NCBI RefSeq assembly: GCF_030656345.1
Contig: NZ_JAUSNR010000042.1
Span: 1-64,000, forward strand
Direction: 5' to 3'
DNA from: Pseudotabrizicola sp.
GTDB lineage: Bacteria; Pseudomonadota; Alphaproteobacteria; Rhodobacterales; Rhodobacteraceae
Length of the DNA stretch: 64,000 nucleotides
Positions 50,404 through 59,646 of the stretch are shown in pieces (position 1 is the stretch's first letter; every line of letters begins with the position of its first letter). The position numbers and the translations under genes were made by a program. The notes beneath the pieces were generated by a model. The model searched no databases, was not told the origin of the DNA, and was given only the letters and a program-made list of their open reading frames with translations.

Positions 50404-51600
50404 CTACGACCGCAGCCCGCCAAAGGCACGTGCCACCGTTTTCCGGCCCGCAGCGCGGCTGGCCGACAGGCGCAGGGCGCTTTCGATGGCGGTTTTGGCG
50501 CGCAGGGTGCGGCCTGATCCGGGGCGGACGGCCATGCCGACGTTGACGGTCAGTCCGGCGGCGAGGGTCGGGCCGGTCTGCGTGCGCAGCGCGTCTTCGA
50601 TGGCGCGTTCAAGCGCGGACGGATCGGGCATGCTGGCGCTGTTGGAGACCACAATGAACTGCCCGTCGCCGGCATAAGACAGGACGCAGGGTTGCTTGGT
50701 GAAGGCTGCGCTGATGGCGGCCACCACCGGCGCCAGAGCCACAGGCCCCTCGGCCAGACCGGCGTTGCGTTCCACCTCGACCGCCAGGACATAGGCCCCC
50801 GACAGCGCCACGCCCGACAGGCGGATCAGATAGTTCTGCAGCGCCGCGTGTTCGATCAGGGTCTCGACGCCCGCAATCGACCCGGGTGCCGGCACGATCC
50901 AGTCCTCAGCCTCAGGTGCCGCGGTTGTGGCGGGTGCGGCCTCTGCTGGCGGTTCCATCTGCGACAGCAGGATCTTGTCCTGAACATTGCGCAGGCAGGT
51001 GCCGAAAGCGATCACGTCGAAGGGCTTGGAGATGTAATCCGACGCCCCGGCCCGGAACGCGCGGTCAAGGTGATCAAGGTCTTTCATCGCCGTCAGCATG
51101 ATGATCGGGGTGTCACGGTAGGCTGCGATCTGGCGGATGCGGCCACACAGCTCGATCCCGTCAATGCCCGGCATGTTGATGTCCAAGAGCAGGCAGTCAT
51201 AGGGCCGGAACGACTGCTCCAAGAGCGACAGCGCCTGCGCGCCCGAGCTGGAAATCGTGGTATCGGCACAGCCCACTTCGGCCGCGATGCGCGGGATCAG
51301 ACCAAGGATGATCGGGTCATCATCAACCGCCAGAATCCGCATGCCCCCCTGTGCCAGATAGGCCTGTGGTTCGACAACAGCTTCGCTGACAGGCTCCGGC
51401 ACCGGCAGATTTTGCGGATCTTCCGCCCCGCGTGCCGTTTTTTCGCCAACAATCAGCGGTATCACGGCGGCGACCAGAACCGAGGCCGCGCCAACCAGAC
51501 TGTAGAGCATCAGGGCAAACCAGAACGACGCGCCCATGAACAGGGCGGTTGCAAAGCTCACCGCTCCAGCCAGAATGCCGATGGCTACGAAAGCTATCAT
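50404..51600 (-). CDS. Membrane-anchored receiver protein with degenerate GGDEF domain
   Basis: A 398-residue protein. Two membrane segments occupy about residues 2-22 and 26-50. A response-regulator receiver domain follows (about 86-205): MRILAVDDDP, phospho-acceptor Asp140 in CLLLDINMPG, MLTA and SKPFD. The C-terminal domain (about 240-390) has the GGDEF fold but reads SYAGDGQF where active diguanylate cyclases have GGDEF, so the catalytic residues are lost. It is probably a sensor or c-di-GMP-related output protein rather than an enzyme. Joining membrane helices directly to a receiver is uncommon. It may tie EPS production to signalling; no partner kinase is visible. Confidence 0.83.
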   Translation of the reverse strand: MIAFVAIGILAGAVSFATALFMGASFWFALMLYSLVGAASVLVAAVIPLIVGEKTARGAEDPQNLPVPEPVSEAVVEPQAYLAQGGMRILAVDDDPIILGLIPRIAAEVGCADTTISSSGAQALSLLEQSFRPYDCLLLDINMPGIDGIELCGRIRQIAAYRDTPIIMLTAMKDLDHLDRAFRAGASDYISKPFDVIAFGTCLRNVQDKILLSQMEPPAEAAPATTAAPEAEDWIVPAPGSIAGVETLIEHAALQNYLIRLSGVALSGAYVLAVEVERNAGLAEGPVALAPVVAAISAAFTKQPCVLSYAGDGQFIVVSNSASMPDPSALERAIEDALRTQTGPTLAAGLTVNVGMAVRPGSGRTLRAKTAIESALRLSASRAAGRKTVARAFGGLRS

Positions 51601-51771
51601 GTCTTGGTCACCCTTAAGTCTTGTTCAATCAGGGAAAGCATCAAAGATGCCTTTGCCAATCCCTAGTTGAGCAGTGGGGCAAAATAATGGCAAGCGCGGG
51701 GCAGGTCCGGCTTATTGTACCAAGGTCGCAGTTGGCCCGGGTTTGTGGGGCTTTGGCGCGGGGGAGTGGCG

Positions 51772-52185
51772 TTATCGTCCGAACAGGCGCGCGATCAGGC
51801 CCTTTGGTGGCTGATGACCGGCCAGCAGCGCCGTTGCCTGCTGGCGCCACCGGTCGCGGTCTTCGCGCAGATCCGCGAGGGCGGTTTCCTTGTCGGACAG
51901 ACGGTCCTGCGTGGCGTCCAGCCGGGCCTGCAAGGCGCTGATCGCGGCTTCCAGACCGCCCTTTTCCGGGGGGGGTTCCGGGGTCTTGTCCGGGAGAGGC
52001 GCAGCTGCCTGCCTGTGGTCACTGTACACCGTGCGCGGGTAGATCCGGTGCAGCTCGGCAGGGTCGATGTGGAACGTGCCGCTGTCATCCCTGCGCGCCG
52101 GAATACGGCCGCTTTTGATCGCCGCCGAAAGCGTCGCCTTCGATTTTCCGGTTACTTTTTCTGCCTCACCCAAGGTGTACGCCAT
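51772..52185 (-). CDS. HTH protein with C-terminal coiled coil
   Basis: A 137-residue protein. The N-terminal MAYTLGEAEKVTGKSKATLSAAI region (first 45 residues) is a MerR/excisionase-type helix-turn-helix, followed by a beta-wing (ARRDDSGTFHIDPAEL). After a Pro-rich linker comes a coiled coil of about 45 residues (LEAAISALQARLDATQDRL and so on) and a basic end (GLIARLFGR). This layout is common in small plasmid-borne DNA-binding proteins of unknown role. AGGAGG-type sequence lies before the ATG. Whether it binds the nearby MerR-like operator at 50115 is untested but worth considering. Confidence 0.7.
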   Translation of the reverse strand: MAYTLGEAEKVTGKSKATLSAAIKSGRIPARRDDSGTFHIDPAELHRIYPRTVYSDHRQAAAPLPDKTPEPPPEKGGLEAAISALQARLDATQDRLSDKETALADLREDRDRWRQQATALLAGHQPPKGLIARLFGR

Positions 52186-52287
52186 ACACTCCTCCTGTCA
52201 CTCATACGGCTGTGATTTTGACGGGTTTGACAGCCTGCGTCCAGTGTCTGCATCCAGGGTCTGCGGGAGTGGATCTGCGCGGATCTT

Positions 52288-53865
52288 TCACGAGGCCACA
52301 TGCCGGATCACCACATTCGGCAGGCCGACCGGCGTCACCCCGAAATCGCGGCACGACCGCCCAAAACCCTCGGTCTCGAGCAGATCCTCATAGGGCAGAT
52401 CCGGAAAGCGCAGGCCGCTGCGATGCACATCTGCATCGACCAGCAGCATGGTGCCGCCCACCGATGACAAAGGCACCCGGTGCAGAAACCGCAGATCGTG
52501 CAGGTGTTTGCGATAGCCATGGCGCGCGGGCGGCATGTACAGCCCGCGATGCACATGCTTGTAATAGCGCAGGTCGCGGCGTTCGCCCGGATCGGTAAAG
52601 GCGTTCAGATCGTAGCTGGTGCCCTCCGGTTCCAGCCGACAATCGGGGGTGACCACCTTGCGCCGCTCGCTCAGCAGGCGGCGCAGGATGCCGGGATCAT
52701 AGTCGCAGACATCGGCATCAAGCCAGAGCGCCCAGTCATCTGCCGCTGTCAGGCCATGGTCAATCAGGTGATTGCGGACCCGCGCCAGATGCCCGCGCCG
52801 CGCCCGCTGCAAGGACGGCCACCATCGTTGCGCCCGGTTCAGCTCCGGGCCGCCCGAAAGCTGCGTCACGCCGATCTGACGGAACCGGCCCGCATGACGG
52901 TCACACAAGGTTTTCAGCCGGGCCAGAGTATCGTCGCGGCTGTCACCTTCGCAAAAGGTCACGGACAGCTGGTCCGCCGGGTAGTCCAGCGCCGAGAGCA
53001 GCTCAAAGCACCGGTCCAGAAACGGGGCCGCATCGCGCACCGGGATCAGCACCGCAACCTGTCCGCCTTTGGTCACGGGGCGGCGCAGCAGCTCCATGTT
53101 CAGCCTGGCCTGAAGCTGGCCCCGGGTCAGGTGCGGCCCGCGGGTCAGGTGGTATCTCGCGCTGCGCAGATATCCCTTAAGCGCATGCGCCAGACCGGTG
53201 CGGCTGCGGGCAGGCGGAACCCAGCTGCCCCGCCAGTCGTGATTGACCAGCCGCAGCGGTGCCAGCGGACCCTGCTCTGCCCCCGCGGTTTCATACCCCG
53301 CCGAGGTCAGCGGCGTGAACAGATGGCACGAATGCAGCGCCAGATCCGATGGCCTGTCATAGTCCAGCACCGCCCCGGTCAGCACCAGCGGGCCGGTCGA
53401 TTCCAGCACGTGGTCGCGCGCGGGCGCACAGCGTTCGACCGTGCGCAACAGATGCGCCCAGAACGGGTGCCCCGCAGGCCCCGCCATCACCCCGTTGAAA
53501 TAGAGCCGCTCCAGCCCCAGCGCGATGCCATGGTGCCAATGCTCCATCGGCTCTTCGCACAGGACGATCCGGGACTCAGCGGCCAATGGCTCCAGCGATG
53601 CCAGGCATTGCGTGTCTATATCGGCATAAACCCCGCCAAAATGATGCAACAGCAGATAGCGCCCCAGATCGGCGCGCTGCACATTTCTGGGGTAGGACAG
53701 ATACAGCGCTTCCAGCGCCGGGTACTGTGTGCGCACCAGATCAAGCAGATCGGCGTCGGTCCACAACCGCCAGCTCCAACCCGGATTGAGCCTTTGCCAG
53801 CTGTCGCAGGCATAGCCGGGCAAATGCGCATCATGCCAGATCTGGTGGATCAGTCGGGGGATCAT
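52288..53865 (-). CDS. Two-domain glycosyltransferase (GT32-like fused to Anp1/GT62-like)
   Basis: A 525-residue protein. The N-terminal domain (about 1-220) has IPRLIHQIWHD, RADLGRYLLLHHFGGVYADIDT with a DXD motif, and ALYLSYPRNVQ, the pattern of GT32 capsular/Och1-like transferases. The C-terminal domain (about 265-525) begins VAVLIPVRDAAPFLDRCFELL and has TFCEGDSRDDTLARL, WALWLDADVCDYD and SSVGGTMLLVDADVH, resembling the Anp1 (GT62) family. Two active sites in one chain would add two sugars in succession. It is the first of a block of three glycosyltransferase genes read towards it. Cytosolic; sugars unknown. Confidence 0.78.
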   Translation of the reverse strand: MIPRLIHQIWHDAHLPGYACDSWQRLNPGWSWRLWTDADLLDLVRTQYPALEALYLSYPRNVQRADLGRYLLLHHFGGVYADIDTQCLASLEPLAAESRIVLCEEPMEHWHHGIALGLERLYFNGVMAGPAGHPFWAHLLRTVERCAPARDHVLESTGPLVLTGAVLDYDRPSDLALHSCHLFTPLTSAGYETAGAEQGPLAPLRLVNHDWRGSWVPPARSRTGLAHALKGYLRSARYHLTRGPHLTRGQLQARLNMELLRRPVTKGGQVAVLIPVRDAAPFLDRCFELLSALDYPADQLSVTFCEGDSRDDTLARLKTLCDRHAGRFRQIGVTQLSGGPELNRAQRWWPSLQRARRGHLARVRNHLIDHGLTAADDWALWLDADVCDYDPGILRRLLSERRKVVTPDCRLEPEGTSYDLNAFTDPGERRDLRYYKHVHRGLYMPPARHGYRKHLHDLRFLHRVPLSSVGGTMLLVDADVHRSGLRFPDLPYEDLLETEGFGRSCRDFGVTPVGLPNVVIRHVAS

Positions 53866-53878
53866 GCGTCTGCTTTCC

Positions 53879-55000
53879 TCAGCTCTGTTTTGTCACCACG
53901 GCGCGCAGGGCGTGACCAACGGCGGTTTGCAGGGCGCGTGGCCCGTGGTGGGCGTGCACAAATTCCGCTGCCGCCTGCCTCAGGCTCTGGCGCAACGCGC
54001 TGTCCCGGGACAGCCGCAGGGCACAGGCCGCGAAGTCCGCATCCGACCCGGCCTGCAGGAAATGCACGCCGGGGCGCAGGCCCAGCCCTTCGACGGCAAT
54101 CCCGCTTGCGACGACCGGCAGATGGCAGGCCATGGCCTCAAGGATCTTGATCCTTGTGCCGCCACCTTCGGTCAGGGGCACCAGCACCATGTTTGCGCCG
54201 TGATACAGCGGGGCCAGATCCGCCGGATCTGCCACCAGCCGGATCTGCGCGGTCTGAAGCGCCTTGCGCAACCGGCGGTCGGGGGACCGGCCCGCAACCG
54301 TCAGCACCGCCTGCGCGTCGCGCGCGCGGATCTGGGCGGCAATGCCCCTTGCCAGCCGCAAGGCGGCAGTGATGTTGGGTCGATACCCCAGATGCCCGAC
54401 AAACAGCGCCGCAACGCCGGGGCGGTCCGGCGCGGGGGTGACGCTGTCGCACCACTGCGGCACAGGGTTGGGCACCAGCTGCGCCTGCGGGGCCTGCGGC
54501 GCAAGCCTTGCTATCCGCTCTGCATCCTGCGCCGAACAGGCCCAGATGCCCGCAACCGCCCCGAACAGCTGCCGTTCGGCGTCAGCGGCGCGCTGCCAGC
54601 GCCGGTGCCGGATGACCCGCGCCCAAAGCCCGTGTCTGGCACTGTCGATCTGACGCAACAGAACGCTTTCGACATTATGCGCATCCAGAACCACCCGGTG
54701 CCCGTCGGCGATCAGCCGCTGCGCAAGATCGGCAAGATAGACCCCTTCCACCACGACAAGACCGGGGCGTTGCGCCGCAATCTTTGCGGCAATCGGGGCC
54801 AGAACCTCTTCCGGCAGGGCCCCCACAATAAAGGCCGGGCGCCGTGCAGGATGGGCTTTGCCCGAGGTGAAAAACGCCTGCACCACATGGGTTTCAACCT
54901 GCCCCTGATGGTGCAGCGCCGCATTCAGGGCATGACTGCGCAACTGCGCGCCCGAGCCGGAACCGGAGGGCGGCTCAAAAACGCAATGCGCGATCCGCAT
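53879..55000 (-). CDS. GT4-family glycosyltransferase
   Basis: A 373-residue GT-B glycosyltransferase. The N-terminal half has RIAHCVFEPPSGSGSGAQ and VVLDAHNVESVLLRQ. The C-terminal half has FVGHLGYRPNITAALRL, VAGRSPDRRL and the donor-binding stretch LTEGGGTRIKILEAMACHLPVV with the conserved EGGGTRxKxxE. ATG 55000 overlaps the end of the GT2 gene upstream by 26 bases, so the two are coupled. A longer frame to 55306 runs over that gene and is not supported. Likely an EPS or capsule enzyme; sugar unknown. Confidence 0.87.
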   Translation of the reverse strand: MRIAHCVFEPPSGSGSGAQLRSHALNAALHHQGQVETHVVQAFFTSGKAHPARRPAFIVGALPEEVLAPIAAKIAAQRPGLVVVEGVYLADLAQRLIADGHRVVLDAHNVESVLLRQIDSARHGLWARVIRHRRWQRAADAERQLFGAVAGIWACSAQDAERIARLAPQAPQAQLVPNPVPQWCDSVTPAPDRPGVAALFVGHLGYRPNITAALRLARGIAAQIRARDAQAVLTVAGRSPDRRLRKALQTAQIRLVADPADLAPLYHGANMVLVPLTEGGGTRIKILEAMACHLPVVASGIAVEGLGLRPGVHFLQAGSDADFAACALRLSRDSALRQSLRQAAAEFVHAHHGPRALQTAVGHALRAVVTKQS

Positions 55001-55892
55001 GTGCCCGCCTTTTGCCGATGCGCGCGGCTGCATAGGACAGCAGTTTCGCATGGAAATAGAGCCAGAGGCGCACCCGCAGCCCATGGCCTGATTGTGTGTT
55101 GATAAAGCCAAGCGCCTGCGGGCGCAGGTCCACCTTGGCGCAATGGCGCAGATAGCTTCTGCCCAGATGCGCCACCATCGCGGGATAGCGCTCGCACACC
55201 AACCGCATGGACCGGGCCCGTTCCAGCGCATGGGTCCGCCGGGTGATGTTCGCCAGATTTCCTGTGATATCATGCTGATAGATATCAACCCCGGGGCTGG
55301 CCTCATACCAGCCGCGCTTGTTGCGGTCGATCAGCCGGCAGACGAAATCGGTGTCTTCGTTGATCTGCAGCCCGCTATCGAACGGGCCGGTCTCCTCAAC
55401 CACCCGGCGATGGATCCAGAACCCCATCCCCATGCCACACAGCTGCTTGCGCAACGGCGCATCCGGCGGAATGGCCCCGGTGGCAAAACGGGCGCGCGGC
55501 ACCATGATCGTGCCATCGCTGCGGATCAGGCGATAGGCGGAAAACCCATAATCGCAGTGCTGCGCCGGTCCTGCGGCAATGCGGGCGCAATAGCCGGGCT
55601 GCAATGCGTCATCATCATCAAGAAAGAAGATCAGCCGGCCCCGCGCCGCCGCGATCCCCGTGTTGCGCGCCGCCGAAACCCCGGTCGCGCGCGCGTCGCG
55701 CAGCACTCTGACCCGGCCGCTTTCAAATTCCGGCAGATCCTTAAGAACCTGCGCGGCGGGCAGCAGGCTCATGTCGTCGATGACAAGGATCTCGCAGTCT
55801 GCACCCTGCCCCTGACAGGCCGAGCGCACCGCGCGCAGCAGCAAGGCGGGACGGTCCTTGGTGGGGATGATGATCGAATGCGTCACAGTCAT
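54975..55892 (-). CDS. GT2-family glycosyltransferase
   Basis: A 305-residue GT-A glycosyltransferase: SIIIPTKDRPALLLRAV and ILVIDDMSLLPAAQ form the donor site, GVSAARNTGIAAARG follows, and LIFFLDDDDALQPGY is the metal-binding DXD region. QINEDTDFVCRLI carries the catalytic acidic pair. It is probably first in the unit of three glycosyltransferases on the minus strand, with a promoter expected in the gap at 55893-56193. The C-terminal 80 residues are helical and basic, as in many EPS transferases. Confidence 0.87.
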   Translation of the reverse strand: MTVTHSIIIPTKDRPALLLRAVRSACQGQGADCEILVIDDMSLLPAAQVLKDLPEFESGRVRVLRDARATGVSAARNTGIAAARGRLIFFLDDDDALQPGYCARIAAGPAQHCDYGFSAYRLIRSDGTIMVPRARFATGAIPPDAPLRKQLCGMGMGFWIHRRVVEETGPFDSGLQINEDTDFVCRLIDRNKRGWYEASPGVDIYQHDITGNLANITRRTHALERARSMRLVCERYPAMVAHLGRSYLRHCAKVDLRPQALGFINTQSGHGLRVRLWLYFHAKLLSYAAARIGKRRAHADRALRF

Positions 55893-56193
55893 GATGGGGG
55901 ATCGGACAGACTCTCTGAGGGGGACGTCATTCGCGTTAACGATTTAGCGTGGTCTGCATCGCCCCACAATCGCCATAATCTGATTCGCGCAAACGGACTG
56001 TTTGCAACCAGCGGTTTTCGCTGCGCTTCTTCTTGTACGGCAGAACAGCAGTTGGCAAATGTCGCAGGACATTCCAACCGGCGCAGCACCCGTTCACACC
56101 CTTCCAATTTACCCTGCTGCCACATTCTTGCCACAGATGCGGCGGCACCATAGCGGTTCAAAGAGAGCACTTTTAACCTATGGAGGCCACACG
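55893..56193. other. Intergenic region between divergent genes
   Basis: 301 bp with no gene. A GCGTTAACGATTTAGCG stretch near 55935 is the only visible regulator-like element. The end carries TGGAGG, the ribosome site for the gene at 56194. It must hold promoters for both directions. Confidence 0.5.
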
Positions 56194-56817
56194 ATGATGA
56201 AATTGTTACCGCCATTGGGCCTGGCTTGTTCACTGGTCCTGACTGCCGGAGTGTCCGGCCCGGCACTGGCTGACGGGCTGAGTCTCGGGATCGGCGGAGT
56301 CTCTGTCGGCCTGAGCACCTCCAACGGCATTGAGGCCAATGTCGGGGTCGGATCGCTGGCCGATGTGGACGCGTCGATCGGGTCCGGCGGCGTCAATGCC
56401 AATGTCGGGGTCGGCACACAGGGGTCTCTCGCGTCGGTCGGGGTCGGCGTCACGACCGGGGTCGCGCCCGGAACCCCGCCAGGCACAGTCCCGCCGGGCA
56501 CAACGCCGGTGGGTGTGGTCATCCCGGGGGCCAGTGAGGTCCGCACGGCAAAGGCCCGCAGCTGCCCTGCAGGCGGCAACAGCAGCGTCTACAACGACTA
56601 TATTGCCTTTGCCTCGAACGGCGTGGCTGTCGGCGTGGTGAAATCGGCCACCGTCGGATCGGACATGCGGATCCACCGCCTGACCCTCTCTACCCTGGAC
56701 AGCTTTTCCCCCGCCAAATGCCTGACGCTTTCAGACAATGGCATCACTGTCGGGGCGGCCGCTTTGAAACTGTCCTACAATGGCAATCAGCTGCACAACA
56801 CCCTGGCCGCGCGCTGA
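56194..56817 (+). CDS. Secreted Gly/Val-rich protein of unknown function
   Basis: A 207-residue exported protein. The signal is LACSLVLTAGVSGPALADG. Residues about 28-95 are a low-complexity repeat region with alternating short motifs (VGVGSLADVDAS, VNANVGVGTQGS), followed by a Pro/Thr/Gly linker (APGTPPGTVPPGT). The last 90 residues form a compact domain with two cysteines (RSCPAGG and PAKCLTL). GGAGG precedes the tandem ATGATG start. The repeat resembles surface or matrix proteins of alphaproteobacteria; I recognise no named family. A terminator follows directly. Confidence 0.7.
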   Translation: MMKLLPPLGLACSLVLTAGVSGPALADGLSLGIGGVSVGLSTSNGIEANVGVGSLADVDASIGSGGVNANVGVGTQGSLASVGVGVTTGVAPGTPPGTVPPGTTPVGVVIPGASEVRTAKARSCPAGGNSSVYNDYIAFASNGVAVGVVKSATVGSDMRIHRLTLSTLDSFSPAKCLTLSDNGITVGAAALKLSYNGNQLHNTLAAR

Positions 56818-56854
56818 AGGGCAGACCGGTTAACACCCCCGATCAACACCCCAG

Positions 56855-56885
56855 GGGCCGTATCCGGAAGGATGCGGCCCTTTTT
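56855..56885 (+). terminator. Rho-independent terminator
   Basis: GGGCCGTATCC (56855-56865) pairs with GGATGCGGCCC (56870-56880) with one G-T wobble, then TTTTT. It ends the secreted-protein gene and may also protect the convergent ABC operon end at 56893. Confidence 0.87.
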
Positions 56886-56892
56886 CGACAGC

Positions 56893-57921
56893 TCAGCCCA
56901 GTCGCTGCCCGTCGGCGTCGAAGCAATGAACATCGTCCGCTGCGATCCCCAGCCGGATCTCCGCACCGCGCGTGAGGGGGCAATCCCCGGCCAGCTTGGC
57001 AATGACCGTCTTTTCAGCGGCTGTTTTCACATGAACCAGCGTCACCTCGCCCAGATGCTCGACCAGCAGGACGCGGCCTTCGATCACCGCAGGGGTCTGC
57101 GCATCGGCCAGCACCAGATTTTCCGGCCGCATCCCCAGATGCAGCGGGCCGTCCGGGTCTGACACCGGCCGCCCGTCCATCATACGGCCGCGCACAATGT
57201 TCATGGCCGGAGATCCCACGAACTGGGCGACAAACAGATTGGCCGGACGGTGGTACAGATCCATCGGCGTGCCGACCTGTTCGATGCGTCCGGCGTTCAT
57301 CACCACGATACGGTCGGCAAGCGTCATCGCTTCGACCTGATCATGGGTCACGTAAACCATCGTGGCCTGTGGCAGACGTTCATGCAGGCCGGCAATCTCT
57401 ACCCGCGTCGCCACCCGCAACGCGGCATCAAGGTTGGACAGCGGCTCATCGAACAGGAAAATCCGCGGCTCGCGCGTGATGGCCCGACCGATGGCCACGC
57501 GCTGACGCTGCCCGCCGGAAAGCTCTTTGGGCAGCCTGTCCAGATAGGGGCCAAGCTGAAGCATCTGCGCCGCCTTATCGACACGGCGCGCAATCTCCTC
57601 CTTTGGCAGACGCGCCATTTTCAGACCGAAGGCCATGTTCTTGCGCACGGTCATATGGGGGTAGAGCGCATAAGACTGGAACACCATCGCGATCCCCCGC
57701 TTTGACGCCGGCACCTGATTGACCCGAACCCCGTCAAGCTCCAGCCCACCCGACGTAATCTCTTCCAACCCTGCAATCATCCGCAACAGCGTGGATTTCC
57801 CGCAGCCTGACGGGCCGACAAAGACCACCAGCTCCCCGCTTTCGATCTGAAGGTCTATGCCCTTGAGCACCTCGAATGTGCCGTAGGATTTGCGGATGTC
57901 GGACAGAACAAGCTTGGCCAT
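56893..57921 (-). CDS. Sugar ABC transporter ATPase (MsmX/UgpC-type)
   Basis: A 342-residue ATPase of the carbohydrate CUT1 class. Walker A is FVGPSGCGKSTLLRM (near residue 35), the Q-loop MVFQSYALYPHMTV, signature LSGGQRQRVAIGRA, Walker B IFLFDEPLSNLD and the H-loop VYVTHDQVEAMTLA; a regulatory TOBE-type domain follows (about 240-342). It powers uptake by the two permeases at 58800-60549. It is the last gene of the operon and 24 bp after the kinase gene. Confidence 0.93.
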   Translation of the reverse strand: MAKLVLSDIRKSYGTFEVLKGIDLQIESGELVVFVGPSGCGKSTLLRMIAGLEEITSGGLELDGVRVNQVPASKRGIAMVFQSYALYPHMTVRKNMAFGLKMARLPKEEIARRVDKAAQMLQLGPYLDRLPKELSGGQRQRVAIGRAITREPRIFLFDEPLSNLDAALRVATRVEIAGLHERLPQATMVYVTHDQVEAMTLADRIVVMNAGRIEQVGTPMDLYHRPANLFVAQFVGSPAMNIVRGRMMDGRPVSDPDGPLHLGMRPENLVLADAQTPAVIEGRVLLVEHLGEVTLVHVKTAAEKTVIAKLAGDCPLTRGAEIRLGIAADDVHCFDADGQRLG

Positions 57922-57945
57922 GAGGTTTCCTTGCGATCTTTCGGG

Positions 57946-58803
57946 TCAAAGTGCCGGGTGCGGATGGCCAAAGGCGGCGGGCCATCCGCAGGCGCGCGCC
58001 GCGGCGGATGCGGCAAGGGGAAGGGCGGCAAAGGCATCGGTTCCCCCGATCGTCGCCGCCAGCCAGCCCGCGATGAAGGCGTCCCCCGCCCCCATCGTAT
58101 CGACCACCTGTGCCGGCACGATGCCCTGACGGACCACCCGCGTTCCGTCACTGAACAAGGCCCCCCGCTCGCCTTGCGTCACGCAGACCTGTTCCGGCCC
58201 CAGCGCATGGATCTGCCGGATCAGAGCCTTTGCGGCCTGTTCGTCCAGATCAGACCCGGACAGGAAGGCCGTCGTGACATGGGGGCAGACCTGCGCGAAA
58301 TACGCCGCATCCCGGAGCGTCGAGAAATCAAAGGACAGCTTTTGCGCCGTGGCGGCGAGGCGCGGCAATTCATGTTCCAGATAGCTGAAGCACGAGGAAT
58401 GGACATGACCCAGCCGTGCCACCAGATCCAGATCCCCTTCGTCCAGCCGCAGGGTCAGCCGCTTGCGCAACCCGCCCTTGTTCGACCCGACAAAGACCCG
58501 GTCGCCGTCCTTGAGCGTGACTTTCGCCTTGCCGGTTTCCCCCATGGCGATCCGCAGGCCGGCATCGGACAGACCCTCGGACAACAGGCTGGCATGCACA
58601 TGCGCGCCTTCCGCGTCATTGCCGATGATGCCGATATAGGCGGTGTCGTGCAGCCCGAAGCGCCGGGCCAGAACCGCCACATTCAGCGCGTTGCCGCCGG
58701 GATAGTAGACGCCCTGATCAAGGTAGTGGTCCACGACATTGTCGCCGATCCCCACAAGGCCATGCGCAGGCGTGGTCATTTTCAGATCTCCGGGGTTGGT
58801 CAT
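57946..58803 (-). CDS. frlD: PfkB-family sugar kinase (fructosamine 6-kinase, FrlD-like)
   Basis: A 285-residue ribokinase-family enzyme. The N-terminal substrate part has GIGDNVVDHYLDQGVYYPGGNALNVAVLA, and the ATP site has the PfkB signature DTMGAGDAFIAGWLAA with its catalytic Asp. The start resembles fructoselysine 6-kinases, and its partner FrlB-like deglycase is in the same operon, so phosphorylation of an Amadori compound at C6 is the likely reaction. Its last codons overlap the permease gene start. Related kinases act on fructose-asparagine or glucoselysine, so the exact substrate is open. Confidence 0.82.
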   Translation of the reverse strand: MTNPGDLKMTTPAHGLVGIGDNVVDHYLDQGVYYPGGNALNVAVLARRFGLHDTAYIGIIGNDAEGAHVHASLLSEGLSDAGLRIAMGETGKAKVTLKDGDRVFVGSNKGGLRKRLTLRLDEGDLDLVARLGHVHSSCFSYLEHELPRLAATAQKLSFDFSTLRDAAYFAQVCPHVTTAFLSGSDLDEQAAKALIRQIHALGPEQVCVTQGERGALFSDGTRVVRQGIVPAQVVDTMGAGDAFIAGWLAATIGGTDAFAALPLAASAAARACGWPAAFGHPHPAL

Positions 58804-59645
58804 CCCTTCACCGCCCCTGCGGCAAAGCCGGACATGAAGTAGCGTTGCGCAAGGATGAACAAAAGCACGATGGGGGCCGCCGAAATGACCAGCCCGGCCA
58901 CCAGAACGCCCCAGTCCGTCATCAGCGCATCACGGAAATTCATCAGCCCGGCCGGAACCGTTTTCAGCCGGTCGCTGTCGATGAAAATGATCGCGAACAG
59001 AAACTCGTTCCACGCATGATAGGCGGTCAGCACCGAGGCGGTCAGCAGGATCGACCGGCTCATCGGCAGATAGACATGCCACAAGGTCTGGAATGACGAA
59101 CAGCCGTCGATATGGGCGCTGTCATCCAGATCGCGGGGCACGGTGATGAAGACGGCGCGGATCAGCAGCACGGTGATCGGCAGCCGGTAGGCGGTGTACA
59201 TCAGGATCAGCGCCCAATGGGTATCATGCAGGCGCAAGGCCTGCATCATCTTGTAGAGCGGCACCAGCGCGACCTGCGGGGCCACCAGCATGCCGCCGAT
59301 GCAGGCCATCAGCACCAGCCCTGCTGCGCGCCCGGCACCGCCCGCCTCGGCCCGGGTCATGCCGAAGGCGGCCAGCGACGACAGGGCAAGGGTCAGAACA
59401 ATGGTGCTGCCGGTCACGATGACGGAATTCATGAAATAGGCAGAAATCCCGCCCTGCCATGCCTTTACGTAGTTCTCCACCACCCAGACCGTCGGCATGG
59501 TCCAGGAGGCCTCGAAGATCTGCTGCGTGGTCTTGAACGAATTGGTGATCATCCAGAACAGCGGATAGATCACGATCACCGAATGCAGCAGCAGCACCAG
59601 AATGACCAGCAAGCGGCCGGGATGGCGGGTGAGAGGGGATGTCAT
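58800..59645 (-). CDS. Sugar ABC transporter permease (MalG-type, FrlM-like)
   Basis: A 281-residue inner-membrane permease with six membrane segments. The CUT1 inner-subunit EAA motif is the SAHIDGCSSFQTLWHVYLPMSR stretch (about residues 180-205), and the N-terminus has VILVLLLHSVIVIYPLFWMITNSF. It pairs with the permease at 59647, with only one base between that stop and this ATG. ATG 59645 has GGAAAGG upstream; a longer frame to 59705 lies over the previous gene. It imports the operon's substrate. Confidence 0.9.
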   Translation of the reverse strand: MTSPLTRHPGRLLVILVLLLHSVIVIYPLFWMITNSFKTTQQIFEASWTMPTVWVVENYVKAWQGGISAYFMNSVIVTGSTIVLTLALSSLAAFGMTRAEAGGAGRAAGLVLMACIGGMLVAPQVALVPLYKMMQALRLHDTHWALILMYTAYRLPITVLLIRAVFITVPRDLDDSAHIDGCSSFQTLWHVYLPMSRSILLTASVLTAYHAWNEFLFAIIFIDSDRLKTVPAGLMNFRDALMTDWGVLVAGLVISAAPIVLLFILAQRYFMSGFAAGAVKG

Positions 59646-59646
59646 C

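Noticed and set aside
52480..54150. 556-aa plus-strand frame
   Set aside because: Antisense to the fused glycosyltransferase, whose two DXD motifs are clear.
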